Shown: positions 53,227 to 62,903, counted from the first letter of the stretch. The stretch: 64,000 nt of DNA from Lachnospiraceae bacterium (GCA_017617005.1 JAFZWW010000034.1:17394-81393), one strand, 5' to 3'. Program-made: numbers and translations. Notes: generated by a model not told the origin, from the letters alone.

Positions 53227-54114
53227 ATGAAAAACATACTCATCACAGGTGCCAATTCTTATATTGGCACCTGTTTCGAAAAATACGCATATGAGCATTA
53301 TTCCGACAAGCTTGCGGTAGATACCGTCGATATGATCGATGGAAGCTGGCGTGGGAAGGATTTCTCTGCTTATGAAGCAGTATTTCACGTTGCCGGAATC
53401 GCCCATGCCGATGTGGGTAATGTTACGGATGAGATTAAAGCTAAGTATTATGCCGTAAATACCGAACTTGCCATCGAAACTGCTAAAAAAGCCAAGGAAG
53501 ATGGTGTTAAGCAGTTTGTATTTATGTCTTCCGCAATCATCTATGGGGATTCTGCTCCTTATGGTGAATCTAAACTTATAACCAATGACACCGAACCTTC
53601 TCCTGCCAATTTCTATGGCGACAGTAAGTGGCAGGCTGATAAAGGTGTACGTGAATTATCTGATGAATCATTTAACGTGACGGTTCTTAGGCCGCCTATG
53701 ATCTACGGAAAAGGCAGTAAAGGTAACTATCCGGTACTGTCAAAAATGGCGAGTAAGCTCCCTGTTTTCCCTAATGTAAAAAATGAGCGCTCCATGCTCT
53801 ATATTGAAAACCTGTGTGAGTTTCTCTGTCAGGTTATGATAAATAACAAAGGCGGAATATACTGGCCCCAGAACGCTGAGTACAGCCGGACGAGCGAAAT
53901 AGTCAAGATGATCGCTGAAGCCAAGAATCATAAAATTCTTGTAAGCGGCATCTTCAATCCTGCTGTAAAACTTGCCTCAATCATTCCTGGAAAAACCCGT
54001 AATCTGGCCAATAAAGCATTCGGTAATCTAACCTATGATATGGCAATGTCCGAATGTGATTTTGATTACAGAGTTGCGGATCTGAAGACTTCCATCGAAA
54101 GGACTGAAAGATGA
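53227..54114 (+). CDS. NAD-dependent sugar epimerase/dehydratase (SDR family)
   Basis: A 295-residue extended SDR. The cofactor loop is LITGANSYIGTCF, followed by VFHVAGIAHAD, FVFMSSAIIYGD and the catalytic FYGDSKWQAD (YxxxK). Such enzymes change a UDP-linked amino sugar; those next to a short phosphoglycosyltransferase often make its substrate. The next gene overlaps by 4 bases and is exactly such a transferase. The particular reaction (4-epimerisation or 4-reduction) is not fixed by the motifs. Confidence 0.8.
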   Translation: MKNILITGANSYIGTCFEKYAYEHYSDKLAVDTVDMIDGSWRGKDFSAYEAVFHVAGIAHADVGNVTDEIKAKYYAVNTELAIETAKKAKEDGVKQFVFMSSAIIYGDSAPYGESKLITNDTEPSPANFYGDSKWQADKGVRELSDESFNVTVLRPPMIYGKGSKGNYPVLSKMASKLPVFPNVKNERSMLYIENLCEFLCQVMINNKGGIYWPQNAEYSRTSEIVKMIAEAKNHKILVSGIFNPAVKLASIIPGKTRNLANKAFGNLTYDMAMSECDFDYRVADLKTSIERTER

Positions 54115-54857
54115 AAAATCCTATGGAGGGCAAAAAGGTAATATTTGTCCCTGATGAGAATGAAAAGGAAAACGCTGACGGCGTAAAAGGACATCTGCAA
54201 GCTGTCGGCGATGCCGACCATAAATCCGGGATTTATGAGCTTGTCTTTAAGAGACTCATTGACATTATAGTCTCTCTGCTTGGCCTGATCATCTTATCTC
54301 CCGTATTTCTTATCATCATCATAGCAATAGAGATTGATGATCCCGGTCCGGTTTTCTTCGCTCAGAACAGAGTAGGACGAAATAAGAGATTCTTCAAACT
54401 TCATAAGTTCAGATCCATGAAGATGTCCACACCCCACGATGTCCCTACCCATATGCTTGAAAATCCCGAGCAGTATATCACCAAAGTCGGCAGATGCCTT
54501 AGGAAATCAAGCCTGGATGAGCTTCCTCAGATTGCTGATATCTTCGTTGGAAATATGAGCATAATAGGCCCCCGCCCGGCTCTCTGGAATCAGGATCTTC
54601 TGATTGCGGAGCGTGATAAGTACGGAGCCAATGACATCAAGCCTGGACTTACCGGGTGGGCTCAGATAAACGGTCGAGATGAGCTTGAGATTCCTGTAAA
54701 AGCTTCTTTGGACGGAATCTATGCCGAAAAGCTTCAAAAAAGCGGATTTATGGCATTCCTATTCGACTGCAAGTGCTTCTTTGGAACTTTTATCTCTGTT
54801 GCCAAAAGCGACGGAGTGGTTGAAGGCGGTACGGGAAGCATGGAAAAGAAGGAATGA
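54111..54857 (+). CDS. Short phosphoglycosyltransferase (PglC-like initiating enzyme)
   Basis: A 248-residue single-domain transferase that places a sugar phosphate on undecaprenyl phosphate. After about 40 polar residues comes FKRLIDIIVSLLGLIILSPVF, the re-entrant helix, then FFKLHKFRSM, the catalytic-type SSLDELPQIADIFVGNMSIIGPRPA, and KPGLTGWAQINGRDE. It lacks the membrane and Rossmann parts of the WbaP-like enzyme at 25705, so the window encodes two different initiating enzymes. Coupled to the preceding epimerase by ATGA. Confidence 0.88.
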   Translation: MKNPMEGKKVIFVPDENEKENADGVKGHLQAVGDADHKSGIYELVFKRLIDIIVSLLGLIILSPVFLIIIIAIEIDDPGPVFFAQNRVGRNKRFFKLHKFRSMKMSTPHDVPTHMLENPEQYITKVGRCLRKSSLDELPQIADIFVGNMSIIGPRPALWNQDLLIAERDKYGANDIKPGLTGWAQINGRDELEIPVKASLDGIYAEKLQKSGFMAFLFDCKCFFGTFISVAKSDGVVEGGTGSMEKKE

Positions 54858-54905
54858 CGGAGATTAAATAAATAACATACGTTGTCTAAATACAATATAT
54901 TTAGG

Positions 54906-54955
54906 AAAAGATACTCAATATGTGATATAATATATCGGATATTGAGTATCTTTTT
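54906..54955 (+). terminator. 16-bp hairpin with T-run, containing a -10 element in its loop
   Basis: AAAAGATACTCAATAT (54906-54921) pairs perfectly with ATATTGAGTATCTTTT (54939-54954), followed by TC, a strong terminator shape. The 17-base loop contains TGATATAAT (54923-54931), an extended -10 promoter element. The structure may end transcripts from the short transferase gene while starting new ones for the dehydratase gene at 54978. A small CTAAATA/TATTTAG dyad lies just before it (54886-54904). Confidence 0.6.
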
Positions 54956-54977
54956 CTATGCAAGGAATAAGGGTTTT

Positions 54978-56942
54978 ATGGCGGTTTCTGAAAAGAAAAA
55001 AATAGATCACTGGAAGGTTATTGCTTTTTATCTTGCAGTCTACGATATATTTGTAATAAATTTGTCGTATTTTCTGGCTCTGTGGCTTAGGTTTGATACC
55101 AATTTTTCTAAGATTCCTGAGTTATATCTGTTTTCGTTCTGTAAGTTCGCACCTTTTTATACCATTCTCTGTCTGATGGTTTTCTGGAGACTTAGGCTCT
55201 ATAACAGTATCTGGCGCTTTGCCAGTTATGATGAACTGTTAAGGTGCATCCTATCCTCCGTTGTAACAACGCTCATTCAGATAATCGGCATTACTGTTTT
55301 CGTTCAGAGAATGCCGATAACATATTATTTCATCGGAGCAGTTCTTCAGTTTGGTTTTGTAGTCGGAATCAGATTCTCTTATAGATTTGTACTTCTCCTT
55401 AGAAGCCGAAATATTAAAAGCGACGTCGCTGGAATAAATTGCATGCTTATAGGAGCTGGGAATGCCGGACAGATGATTCTGAGGGAAATCAGGAATTCTT
55501 CCGAGATTCACGAAAAAGTCTGTTGCATCATAGATGATAATCCCAACAAGTGGAATAGATTTGTAGAAGGTATTCCTGTTGTGGGCGGAAGGGATGACAT
55601 CCTTGCCAATGTAGAGAAATTTGAGATCAAGAAAATTTATATAGCCATACCTACTGCTTCTGCGGAAAACAGACGAGATATCCTGAACATTTGTAAGGAA
55701 ACCAATTGTGAACTTAAGAATCTTCCCGGAATGTATCAGCTTGCCAGCGGAGAAGTCTCCATTAAGGATATGAGAGATGTTGCGATTGAGGATCTCCTCG
55801 GAAGAGAGCAAGTTAAGCTCGATCTGGAACCAGTATTCGAATTTCTGCATAACAAAACTGTAATGGTTACTGGTGGTGGCGGTTCTATCGGAAGTGAGCT
55901 TTGCAGACAGATAGCCGGACACTCGCCGAAGAAACTTATCATATTCGATATCTATGAGAATAATGCATATGATATCCAGAATGAACTGAAGAAGAAGTAT
56001 CCTGAACTTGATCTTGAAGTTCTTATCGGATCTGTCAGAGACAGCGGAAGATTACAGGCTGTGTTCTCTAAGTATAAGCCGCAGGTTGTGTATCATGCCG
56101 CAGCGCACAAGCATGTACCTCTTATGGAGGACAGCCCTTGTGAGGCTATCAAGAATAATGCAATAGGTACTTATAAGACCGCTTATGCGGCTATGAAAAA
56201 TGGCTGTGAGAGATTCATTCTTATCAGTACTGACAAGGCGGTTAATCCTACAAATATCATGGGAGCAAGTAAGCGCCTTTGCGAAATGATTATTCAGACC
56301 TTCGACTATATGATCAAGCATCACAGGGAGAATGACCTGGTGAAGCTTTCTGCTCATATGTGTGTGAATGCATCTGCAGAGAATGCTCTTCCTGATGATT
56401 TTCGTGCCAATACCCAGTATGTTGCGGTACGTTTTGGCAATGTCCTCGGAAGTAACGGATCGGTCGTTCCTCTCTTTAGGAAGCAGATAGCTGCGGGCGG
56501 ACCTGTCACTGTGACACATCCTGACATAGTAAGGTACTTCATGACTATTCCCGAAGCTGTAAGCCTTGTTCTTCAAGCGGGTGTCATGGGAGATGGAAGT
56601 GAGATATTTGTGCTGGATATGGGATCGCCGGTTAAGATCGATACCTTGGCAAGAAACCTGATTAAACTTTCTGGGTTTAAGCCTGACGTTGATATTAAGA
56701 TAGAGTATACCGGATTGCGTCCGGGTGAGAAGCTTTACGAAGAGAAACTTATGGCTGAGGAAGGCCTTAAAACCACCTCCAATCATCAAATACACATTGG
56801 AATGCCTATATCATTTGACTATGATGTTTTTATGAATGACATGTGTAAACTCTTAAATATCAGTTACGAAGAAGATGAGGATGCCATAATAAAGACAGTA
56901 TCGGATATAGTAGTTACTTATCTTCCTTTTAGATTGAGTTGA
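54978..56942 (+). CDS. Membrane-bound UDP-GlcNAc 4,6-dehydratase (CapD/PglF/WbpM family)
   Basis: Makes UDP-4-keto-6-deoxy sugars from UDP-GlcNAc. Four N-terminal helices (about 15-150), a CoA-binding-like domain (about 155-275) and the C-terminal SDR domain with VTGGGGSIGSELCRQI (about 297-312). The active-site stretch STDKAVNPTNIMGASKRLCE has Met where classical SDR enzymes have Tyr (MxxxK), which is typical of this family. ATG 54978 with AAGGAATAAGGG upstream is chosen; an in-frame start at 54882 would cross the hairpin. Its product could feed bacillosamine, FucNAc or legionaminic-type pathways. Confidence 0.9.
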   Translation: MAVSEKKKIDHWKVIAFYLAVYDIFVINLSYFLALWLRFDTNFSKIPELYLFSFCKFAPFYTILCLMVFWRLRLYNSIWRFASYDELLRCILSSVVTTLIQIIGITVFVQRMPITYYFIGAVLQFGFVVGIRFSYRFVLLLRSRNIKSDVAGINCMLIGAGNAGQMILREIRNSSEIHEKVCCIIDDNPNKWNRFVEGIPVVGGRDDILANVEKFEIKKIYIAIPTASAENRRDILNICKETNCELKNLPGMYQLASGEVSIKDMRDVAIEDLLGREQVKLDLEPVFEFLHNKTVMVTGGGGSIGSELCRQIAGHSPKKLIIFDIYENNAYDIQNELKKKYPELDLEVLIGSVRDSGRLQAVFSKYKPQVVYHAAAHKHVPLMEDSPCEAIKNNAIGTYKTAYAAMKNGCERFILISTDKAVNPTNIMGASKRLCEMIIQTFDYMIKHHRENDLVKLSAHMCVNASAENALPDDFRANTQYVAVRFGNVLGSNGSVVPLFRKQIAAGGPVTVTHPDIVRYFMTIPEAVSLVLQAGVMGDGSEIFVLDMGSPVKIDTLARNLIKLSGFKPDVDIKIEYTGLRPGEKLYEEKLMAEEGLKTTSNHQIHIGMPISFDYDVFMNDMCKLLNISYEEDEDAIIKTVSDIVVTYLPFRLS

Positions 56943-56973
56943 GCTTATAAGTAAGAATCAAAAATGTGCGGGC

Positions 56974-58155
56974 ATGAATAAACGTGATGTAGCAATTATA
57001 AATGTTGAAACCCATTTTTTAAATATAGATGGGCATATTTATGCAGAAAGTTTAATGGACTCTTTGTTTTGGAGTAAGTATTTGTCTGCATTTAATAAAT
57101 TGTACGTTATAGCACGAATAAAGCAGTATGATAATGAGAATTTAAGCGAATGGGTGTTATCTGATTGTGAAGATGTTGTTTTTTTGCCATTGCCTGATTA
57201 TAGAGGGCCTAAGGAATATTTAAAATATTATTTTGCAATTAAGCGAGCCATAAAAAAATATAGCTCGGAATTATCCGGAAAAGCTGTGGCTATTATGAGG
57301 AGCCCCAGTCCTATAGGTTATATGTTTTTGAAACAATGGACTAATAAAACCAATCCATACGGAATGGAGATATGTGCAAATTATTCTGATGATTTTTATT
57401 ACCATATCGATGTTATACATTCAATTTTATACGGTGTTTTGAATATACAGACAAAATATTATGCGAAAAAAGCTACTGGGGTTTCATATGTCACAAAAAA
57501 AGTCCTTCAAAATGAGTATCCTACAGATGGAATAACTGCAAGTTATTCCTCCATTGATATTCCCGAATGTTTATACTATAAAAGAGAACCTCTGAAAAAA
57601 CGCAAAGAGATGTATACTCTTATTCATGTCTCGACATTAGCTATTGATATAAAGGGCAATGAGGAATTTCTTGGAGTGTTATTGAATCTTCGAAATAGTG
57701 GATATAATGCAACAGGCGTCGTTGTGGGCGGTGGAAGACTTAAGGAGTACTACATAAAAAGAGCTGCGGATTTAGGGCTGGGAGAATTCATACGATTCAC
57801 AGGACATATAAGTCATAAAGAAGATCTGATGAATGAACTGAAATGTGCAGATATTATGTTGTTTCCAACCTTATCGGAGGGACTCCCACGTACAGTGATT
57901 GAAGCAATGGCAAACTCTTTGCCTTGTGTTTCTTCGGATATTCCATGCATGCATGAATTATTGGAAGATCATTGGCTATGCAATCCAAAAGATGTTGAAT
58001 TGTTGTCATCGAGAATAAAAGAATTAATAGATGATATAGATAAATATAATACTACTTCGCTTCGTAATTATACGGAGTCATTAGAATTCGAGTATGGACA
58101 TTTGCGTGAGGTTCGACAACAATTCTACTCTAGTATTTCTAAGGAATCAAATTAG
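56974..58155 (+). CDS. Glycosyltransferase family 4
   Basis: A GT-B enzyme of 393 residues. The C-terminal donor half has LIHVSTLAIDIKGNEEFLGVL, VVGGGRLKEYY, FTGHISHKEDLMNELKCADIMLFPTLSEGLPRTVIEAMA, with the conserved E-x7-E pair of GT4. The N-terminal acceptor half is divergent. Strongly AT-rich with relaxed codon use, marking the beginning of the most foreign part of the window. No ribosome site stronger than GCGGG precedes the ATG. The linkage made is unknown. Confidence 0.85.
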   Translation: MNKRDVAIINVETHFLNIDGHIYAESLMDSLFWSKYLSAFNKLYVIARIKQYDNENLSEWVLSDCEDVVFLPLPDYRGPKEYLKYYFAIKRAIKKYSSELSGKAVAIMRSPSPIGYMFLKQWTNKTNPYGMEICANYSDDFYYHIDVIHSILYGVLNIQTKYYAKKATGVSYVTKKVLQNEYPTDGITASYSSIDIPECLYYKREPLKKRKEMYTLIHVSTLAIDIKGNEEFLGVLLNLRNSGYNATGVVVGGGRLKEYYIKRAADLGLGEFIRFTGHISHKEDLMNELKCADIMLFPTLSEGLPRTVIEAMANSLPCVSSDIPCMHELLEDHWLCNPKDVELLSSRIKELIDDIDKYNTTSLRNYTESLEFEYGHLREVRQQFYSSISKESN

Positions 58156-58188
58156 TTAAAGAAAAGATATAAGGAGTGATATATAGGT

Positions 58189-59499
58189 ATGATATGTATT
58201 GATGAATTACTTGAGAAAAAAGCATCGTTAAGTGTTGTCGGATTGGGCTATGTAGGAATGCCTATTGCGGTTGCGTTCTCTAAATATGTTAATGTTGTTG
58301 GATTTGATGTTAATGAATCGAAAATTAATTTATATAAATCTGGGGTGGATCCTACATTAGAAGTTGGTGATGATGGAATTAAATCATGTGATGTATTTTT
58401 TACAGCGGATCCGGCACATTTGAGAAAAGCACGTTTTCATATAGTGGCTGTGCCCACTCCAGTTAATGATGATCATACTCCTGATTTATCGCCTGTAGAA
58501 GGCGCATGCGAAGTGCTTGGAAGAAATCTTGAAAAAGGTAGTATTGTTGTATTTGAATCCACTGTCTACCCCGGCGTAACCGAAGACATATGTGTCCCGA
58601 TACTGGAAAAACAATCCGGATTGAAATGCGGAAGCGATTTCAAGGTTGGATATAGTCCTGAGAGAATTAATCCTGGTGATAAGGTTCATAGACTGGAGAC
58701 TATTACTAAAATAGTTTCTGGCATGGATGATCAAACTCTTGATACTATAGCGCAGGTATACGGACTGGTGGTTAAGGCGGGAGTATATAGAGCAAATTCT
58801 ATCAAAGTTGCAGAAGCTGCTAAGGTGATTGAGAATTCGCAAAGAGATATAAACATTGCATTCATGAATGAACTTTCCATTATATTTAATAAGATGGGAA
58901 TTGATACTCAAAGTGTATTAAATGCAGCTGGGACTAAATGGAATTTCCTTAAGTTTTCTCCGGGATTGGTTGGAGGGCATTGCATTGGTGTAGATCCATA
59001 TTATTTAACATATAAAGCAGAGCAATTGGGATATCATAGCCAAATTATATTATCCGGTCGAAGGATAAACGATGATATGGGCAAGTATATCGCTGAAAAT
59101 TGTGTAAAACAGTTAATTTCTGCGGATAGACCAATAAAGGGAAACAAGGTTGCTATACTCGGTTTTACGTTTAAAGAGAATTGTCCCGACACTAGAAATA
59201 CAAAAGTTATAGATATAGTAAATGAATTAAGAGAATATGGAGTGAGCGCAATTGTTGCGGATCCTCAAGCTGATAGAGATGAGGCTGCAAGGTTATATGG
59301 TGTCGAGTTTACAGACATGAGTTCGATAAAAGATGTCGGTGCAGTTATATTGGCTGTGGCACATAAGGAATATAAAGAAATGCAATCTAATGCACTAGAA
59401 ACAATGTATTCTAGAGGAAAAAAGGTTTTGCTGGATGTTAAAGGCATTTTGGACAGATCTGAATACGAAGAAAAAGGATATTTGTACTGGAGATTGTAA
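58189..59499 (+). CDS. tviB: UDP-N-acetylglucosamine 6-dehydrogenase (TviB/WbpA-like)
   Basis: Oxidises C6 of a UDP-HexNAc to the uronic acid in two NAD steps. The N-terminal Rossmann loop is VVGLGYVGMPIAVAFSK, with GFDVNESKI; the catalytic Cys lies in LVGGHCIGVDPYYLTYKAEQLGY, and the C-terminal half has AILGFTFKENCPDTRNTKV. This motif set is that of the Vi-antigen TviB group. AAGGAG precedes the ATG. The next gene is the matching 4-epimerase, starting in the same codon region (TAATG), so the pair should supply UDP-GalNAcA. Confidence 0.85.
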   Translation: MICIDELLEKKASLSVVGLGYVGMPIAVAFSKYVNVVGFDVNESKINLYKSGVDPTLEVGDDGIKSCDVFFTADPAHLRKARFHIVAVPTPVNDDHTPDLSPVEGACEVLGRNLEKGSIVVFESTVYPGVTEDICVPILEKQSGLKCGSDFKVGYSPERINPGDKVHRLETITKIVSGMDDQTLDTIAQVYGLVVKAGVYRANSIKVAEAAKVIENSQRDINIAFMNELSIIFNKMGIDTQSVLNAAGTKWNFLKFSPGLVGGHCIGVDPYYLTYKAEQLGYHSQIILSGRRINDDMGKYIAENCVKQLISADRPIKGNKVAILGFTFKENCPDTRNTKVIDIVNELREYGVSAIVADPQADRDEAARLYGVEFTDMSSIKDVGAVILAVAHKEYKEMQSNALETMYSRGKKVLLDVKGILDRSEYEEKGYLYWRL

Positions 59500-60491
59500 T
59501 GGGATATAAAGATTTATGCTTTCCTGAGAATAGTGTATTTTTGGTGACCGGTGGAGCGGGCTTTATAGGTTCGAATTTATGTGAAGCGCTTCTGTCCATG
59601 GGACATAGAGTAAGATGCCTTGATGATTTATCTACTGGCAAACAGGAAAATGTAGATGAGTTTGCAAATAACCCGAATTATGAATTTATAAAAGGTGATA
59701 TCAAGGACTTAAACACATGTATAAATGCCTGCAATGGGGTTGATTATGTTCTACATCAAGCGGCATGGGGATCGGTTCCTAGAAGTATTGAGATGCCTGT
59801 GTTTTATTGCGCAAATAATATTTCTGGGACGGTTAATATGCTAGAGGCTTCTAGACGTAGCAATGTTAAGAAATTTGTGTATGCCAGTAGTTCTAGTGTG
59901 TATGGAGATGAGGCGAATCTGCCTAAAAGAGAGGGCGTGGAAGGCAATTTGCTATCTCCTTACGCTGTTTCAAAAAGAGCAGATGAGGAGTGGGCTAAAC
60001 AATATACCAGACATTATGGCCTTGATACATACGGGTTGAGATATTTTAATGTTTTTGGGAGAAGGCAAAATCCTGATGGAGCATACGCTGCAGTGATTCC
60101 GAAATTTATCAAGCAACTCATGTCTGGCGAAACTCCAAGGATTAATGGAGATGGCAAGCAGAGCAGAGATTTTACATATATAGAAAATGTTATAGAAGCA
60201 AATCTTAAAGCTTGCAGTGCAAGTGCTGATGCTGCAGGCGAGGCATATAATATCGCGTTTGGCGGTCGAGAATATCTTATAGATATTTACTATGGTTTGG
60301 TAGATGCGCTTGGCATTGTTGATAAAAATGGCCATAGACTTGAGCCTTTGTATGGCCCGGAACGCCCTGGAGATATAAAACATTCAAATGCGGACATATC
60401 AAAAGCACGTGCAAAACTCGGATATGATCCTGATTGGAGTTTCGAAAAAGGAATTAAGCAAGCCATAGAGTGGTATAAGAATAATTTATAG
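59499..60491 (+). CDS. tviC: UDP-N-acetylglucosaminuronate 4-epimerase (TviC/WbpP-like)
   Basis: Extended SDR epimerase of 330 residues: [57 protein letters not shown] and the catalytic SPYAVSKRADE (YxxxK). The sequence ALL-SMGHRVRCLDDLSTG and the QAA-SVPRS block are typical of the TviC/WbpP subgroup, which works on UDP-GlcNAc or UDP-GlcNAcA. With tviB directly upstream it likely makes UDP-GalNAcA, an acidic capsule sugar. Confidence 0.85.
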   Translation: MGYKDLCFPENSVFLVTGGAGFIGSNLCEALLSMGHRVRCLDDLSTGKQENVDEFANNPNYEFIKGDIKDLNTCINACNGVDYVLHQAAWGSVPRSIEMPVFYCANNISGTVNMLEASRRSNVKKFVYASSSSVYGDEANLPKREGVEGNLLSPYAVSKRADEEWAKQYTRHYGLDTYGLRYFNVFGRRQNPDGAYAAVIPKFIKQLMSGETPRINGDGKQSRDFTYIENVIEANLKACSASADAAGEAYNIAFGGREYLIDIYYGLVDALGIVDKNGHRLEPLYGPERPGDIKHSNADISKARAKLGYDPDWSFEKGIKQAIEWYKNNL

Positions 60492-60529
60492 TTACGCGTT
60501 GATCGCGTCGTTGAAACTTTAACAAATAT

Positions 60530-61858
60530 ATGAGAATTATGTTTTCTGCGAATAATAGAACCTCAGTCAACGGATTGAGTTTGTTGATAGATTTACTGTC
60601 CCAAAGAGGCGCTGATTTTGAACCTATTCTTATGACTTCCGAGAGATTTGATTCTATCGGAGGGTACCCTGTTATTAATTCGAAGGATAGGGGCTTTTTT
60701 TTCAAAATCAAGCAGAAAGCTAAAAGAAGAGACAATCGCTTTTCTAAAGATAATACTGAGACGGAAAGATTGGGTTCAGATTCAATAACCAACAGAGATC
60801 AGATATTTAATAAAGGAAAAAAACGAATACTTTATATCGTGCCTCATTTTATAGTTTGCTTTATTAGAATCATTCAAGATTTAATATATGCTGATGGTAT
60901 TTTGGACAAGGTAAAGCCTGATTGGATAATTGTTTCTGACGATAGAGTTGGCGGGGTGCAACTTGCTTTGCTAAAAAAAGCAAAGGGAAGAGGAATCCCA
61001 ATCATTATGGTTTCTGTTGCGATACAAACTCTATATAAAAAAGACGGTTTTGGGCCACTGCTGTTTGATGAGAGTCGGTTTGTCACAAATAAACTGTTTG
61101 ATGTTAACAGATTTCAATCCAGAAAACAGATTCTTCGAATAGGCGAGGATGAAAGGGTATTCTTTCCTTCGTATTACTATTTTGCGTTAAGATGTTTTAA
61201 TATGGCCCCTGAGCACCCTTGGGTGAGTGGAGCAAATGCTTCGGATTGCGTATATACATACTCTGAAGAAGTAAGAGAATCTATACTATCAGAAGAGCCT
61301 GGAAAGAAGGTAATAGTTTCTGGGTTGGTTGAGGATGATTATATACTCAGGAATATTAAAGATAGTGCAAGTATTAAATTGAATTTATTAGAAAAATATA
61401 ATTTATCCTGTGATGATAAAGTGGTTCTTTTGAGCATGCCACAACTTGCGGAGCATAATTTGGTTAGTTGGGATATCCATATCCATAATATGGATGTTTT
61501 GACCAAACTTTTAAGTCGTGAATATGGTAAATTATTTGTTTCTCTTCACCCTAAGAGCCGAAAACAGGATTACGAATATCTCAAAAAATATAATGTAACT
61601 ATCATTGACGAAAAATTGCGAGACGTAATGGTCGCCGCTGATTATTTTTTTTGTTTGAGTAATTCCTCCACAACTCACTACGCGGGGATTCTACATATTC
61701 CTGGGTATGATTTAGATATGGATTGCTTTTTGGATTATCTAAACGAGGAATCAGACATAAATGCTCTCGGAAGAGAGAGAGATATTTCAAGTGACACGTT
61801 TTCATCTAAAAGTGTTGTGGATTATATTTTTGATGAGCTGAATGAAAATATAAAGTGA
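60530..61858 (+). CDS. Unassigned GT-B-like protein, probable glycosyltransferase
   Basis: I do not recognise a family. The 442-residue protein has no membrane helix except perhaps a short hydrophobic stretch near 105-120. The N-terminus MRIMFSANNRTSVNGLSLLIDLL and the block PDWIIVSDDRVGGVQLALLKKA look like the first Rossmann domain of a GT-B enzyme. The second half has VVLLSMPQLAEHNLV, LFVSLHPKSRKQDYEYL and AADYFFCLSNSSTTHYAG, as in the donor domain of UDP-GlcNAc 2-epimerase-like or polysialyltransferase-like proteins. Located directly before neuB, it may transfer a nonulosonate, but this is inference. Confidence 0.5.
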   Translation: MRIMFSANNRTSVNGLSLLIDLLSQRGADFEPILMTSERFDSIGGYPVINSKDRGFFFKIKQKAKRRDNRFSKDNTETERLGSDSITNRDQIFNKGKKRILYIVPHFIVCFIRIIQDLIYADGILDKVKPDWIIVSDDRVGGVQLALLKKAKGRGIPIIMVSVAIQTLYKKDGFGPLLFDESRFVTNKLFDVNRFQSRKQILRIGEDERVFFPSYYYFALRCFNMAPEHPWVSGANASDCVYTYSEEVRESILSEEPGKKVIVSGLVEDDYILRNIKDSASIKLNLLEKYNLSCDDKVVLLSMPQLAEHNLVSWDIHIHNMDVLTKLLSREYGKLFVSLHPKSRKQDYEYLKKYNVTIIDEKLRDVMVAADYFFCLSNSSTTHYAGILHIPGYDLDMDCFLDYLNEESDINALGRERDISSDTFSSKSVVDYIFDELNENIK

Positions 61859-61872
61859 AATTGGTGATGATT

Positions 61873-62889
61873 ATGAATGCTATTGATTTATCAAAGAGGA
61901 TTATTATAGCTGAACTTGGCATGACACATGATGGAAGTTTTGGACAGGCAAAGGCGATGATGCTCGCAGCTAAAGAGTGTGGGGTGGATGCTGTAAAACT
62001 GCAATTGCATATTTCATCAGCTGAAACTGTGCGAAATGCTCCCCAACCACCGTATTTTAGTGCGGAGCCAAGATATGAATATTTTGAGCGCACAGCTTTT
62101 TCAATTGACCAATGGAAAGAACTAAGGGAGTATGCTCATGGTTTGGAAGTGTATTTTATAGTTTCGCCTTTTTCAATAGAAGCTATAAAAATCCTCGAAA
62201 ATATTGAAGTGGATGCAATAAAAGTTCCGTCGGGAGAAATAACAAATATCCCCTATCTAGAGTATTTAGCAAAGAGCCGAATTCCTGTGATCCTTTCTTC
62301 GGGGATGAGTTCTATTCAAGAATTAGATGAATGTATACAGGTGTTCAAAAAGAACGATAAACCCTTTTCGTTAATGCAATGCTCTTCCGAATATCCTTGT
62401 GAACCGGAACATGTAGGATTGAATATTTTGGATCTGTTTAGAGATAGATATTCCAATGCTACATTGGGATTTTCTGATCACAGTAGTGGCGTTTGGGCTT
62501 CAATAGCGGCTTTTCAAAAAGGTGCAAACATTATTGAAAAACATTTCACTTTGAGCAAACGTATGTATGGACCTGATGCGGCTATGTCAATGGATTGTGA
62601 TGAGATGAAACTTCTTTGCGAATCGATAAAATCCCTAGAAATAGCGATGGAGTCGCCGGTTGACAAATCACAAAATGATGAATATGGAGTGATGAAAAAA
62701 GTATTCCAAAAAAGCATAGTAGCTGCTTGTGCAATCAAAGCAGGCACTGTAATATCCGAGGATATGCTTGCATACAAAAAGCCGGGAGACGGGTTGGAAA
62801 CAAAATATTATAAGCAGTTAATTGGAAAGAAAACTATAAGGGATTTATGTCCTGATGAGAAAATTTTATTAAGCGATATTGCTGATTGA
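61873..62889 (+). CDS. neuB: Nonulosonate (sialic acid family) synthase, NeuB-like
   Basis: Condenses PEP with an N-acetylmannosamine-type sugar. The TIM-barrel part has IIIAELGMTHDGSFGQAKAMML, AVKLQLH, VSPFSIEAIKIL, KVPSGEITNIPYLEYLA, SGMSSIQELDE, the LMQCSSEYPC block and GFSDHSSGVWASIAA. A C-terminal SAF (antifreeze-like) domain follows (about 280-338). Product could be Neu5Ac, legionaminic or pseudaminic acid; the neuC-like gene after it favours the first two. ATG 61873 with GGTGAT upstream is preferred; in-frame GTG 61855 and ATG 61867 are alternatives. The frame overlaps the previous gene only if GTG is used. Confidence 0.86.
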   Translation: MNAIDLSKRIIIAELGMTHDGSFGQAKAMMLAAKECGVDAVKLQLHISSAETVRNAPQPPYFSAEPRYEYFERTAFSIDQWKELREYAHGLEVYFIVSPFSIEAIKILENIEVDAIKVPSGEITNIPYLEYLAKSRIPVILSSGMSSIQELDECIQVFKKNDKPFSLMQCSSEYPCEPEHVGLNILDLFRDRYSNATLGFSDHSSGVWASIAAFQKGANIIEKHFTLSKRMYGPDAAMSMDCDEMKLLCESIKSLEIAMESPVDKSQNDEYGVMKKVFQKSIVAACAIKAGTVISEDMLAYKKPGDGLETKYYKQLIGKKTIRDLCPDEKILLSDIAD

Positions 62890-62903
62890 GAAGGATGAAA
62901 TAT

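Noticed and set aside
54882-54977. Longer start for the dehydratase gene
   Set aside because: The frame runs through a perfect 16-bp terminator-type hairpin and lacks a ribosome site; ATG 54978 has one.
56964-56981. A five-codon reading frame overlapping the GT4 start
   Set aside because: No ribosome site and no conserved feature; chance occurrence is likely.
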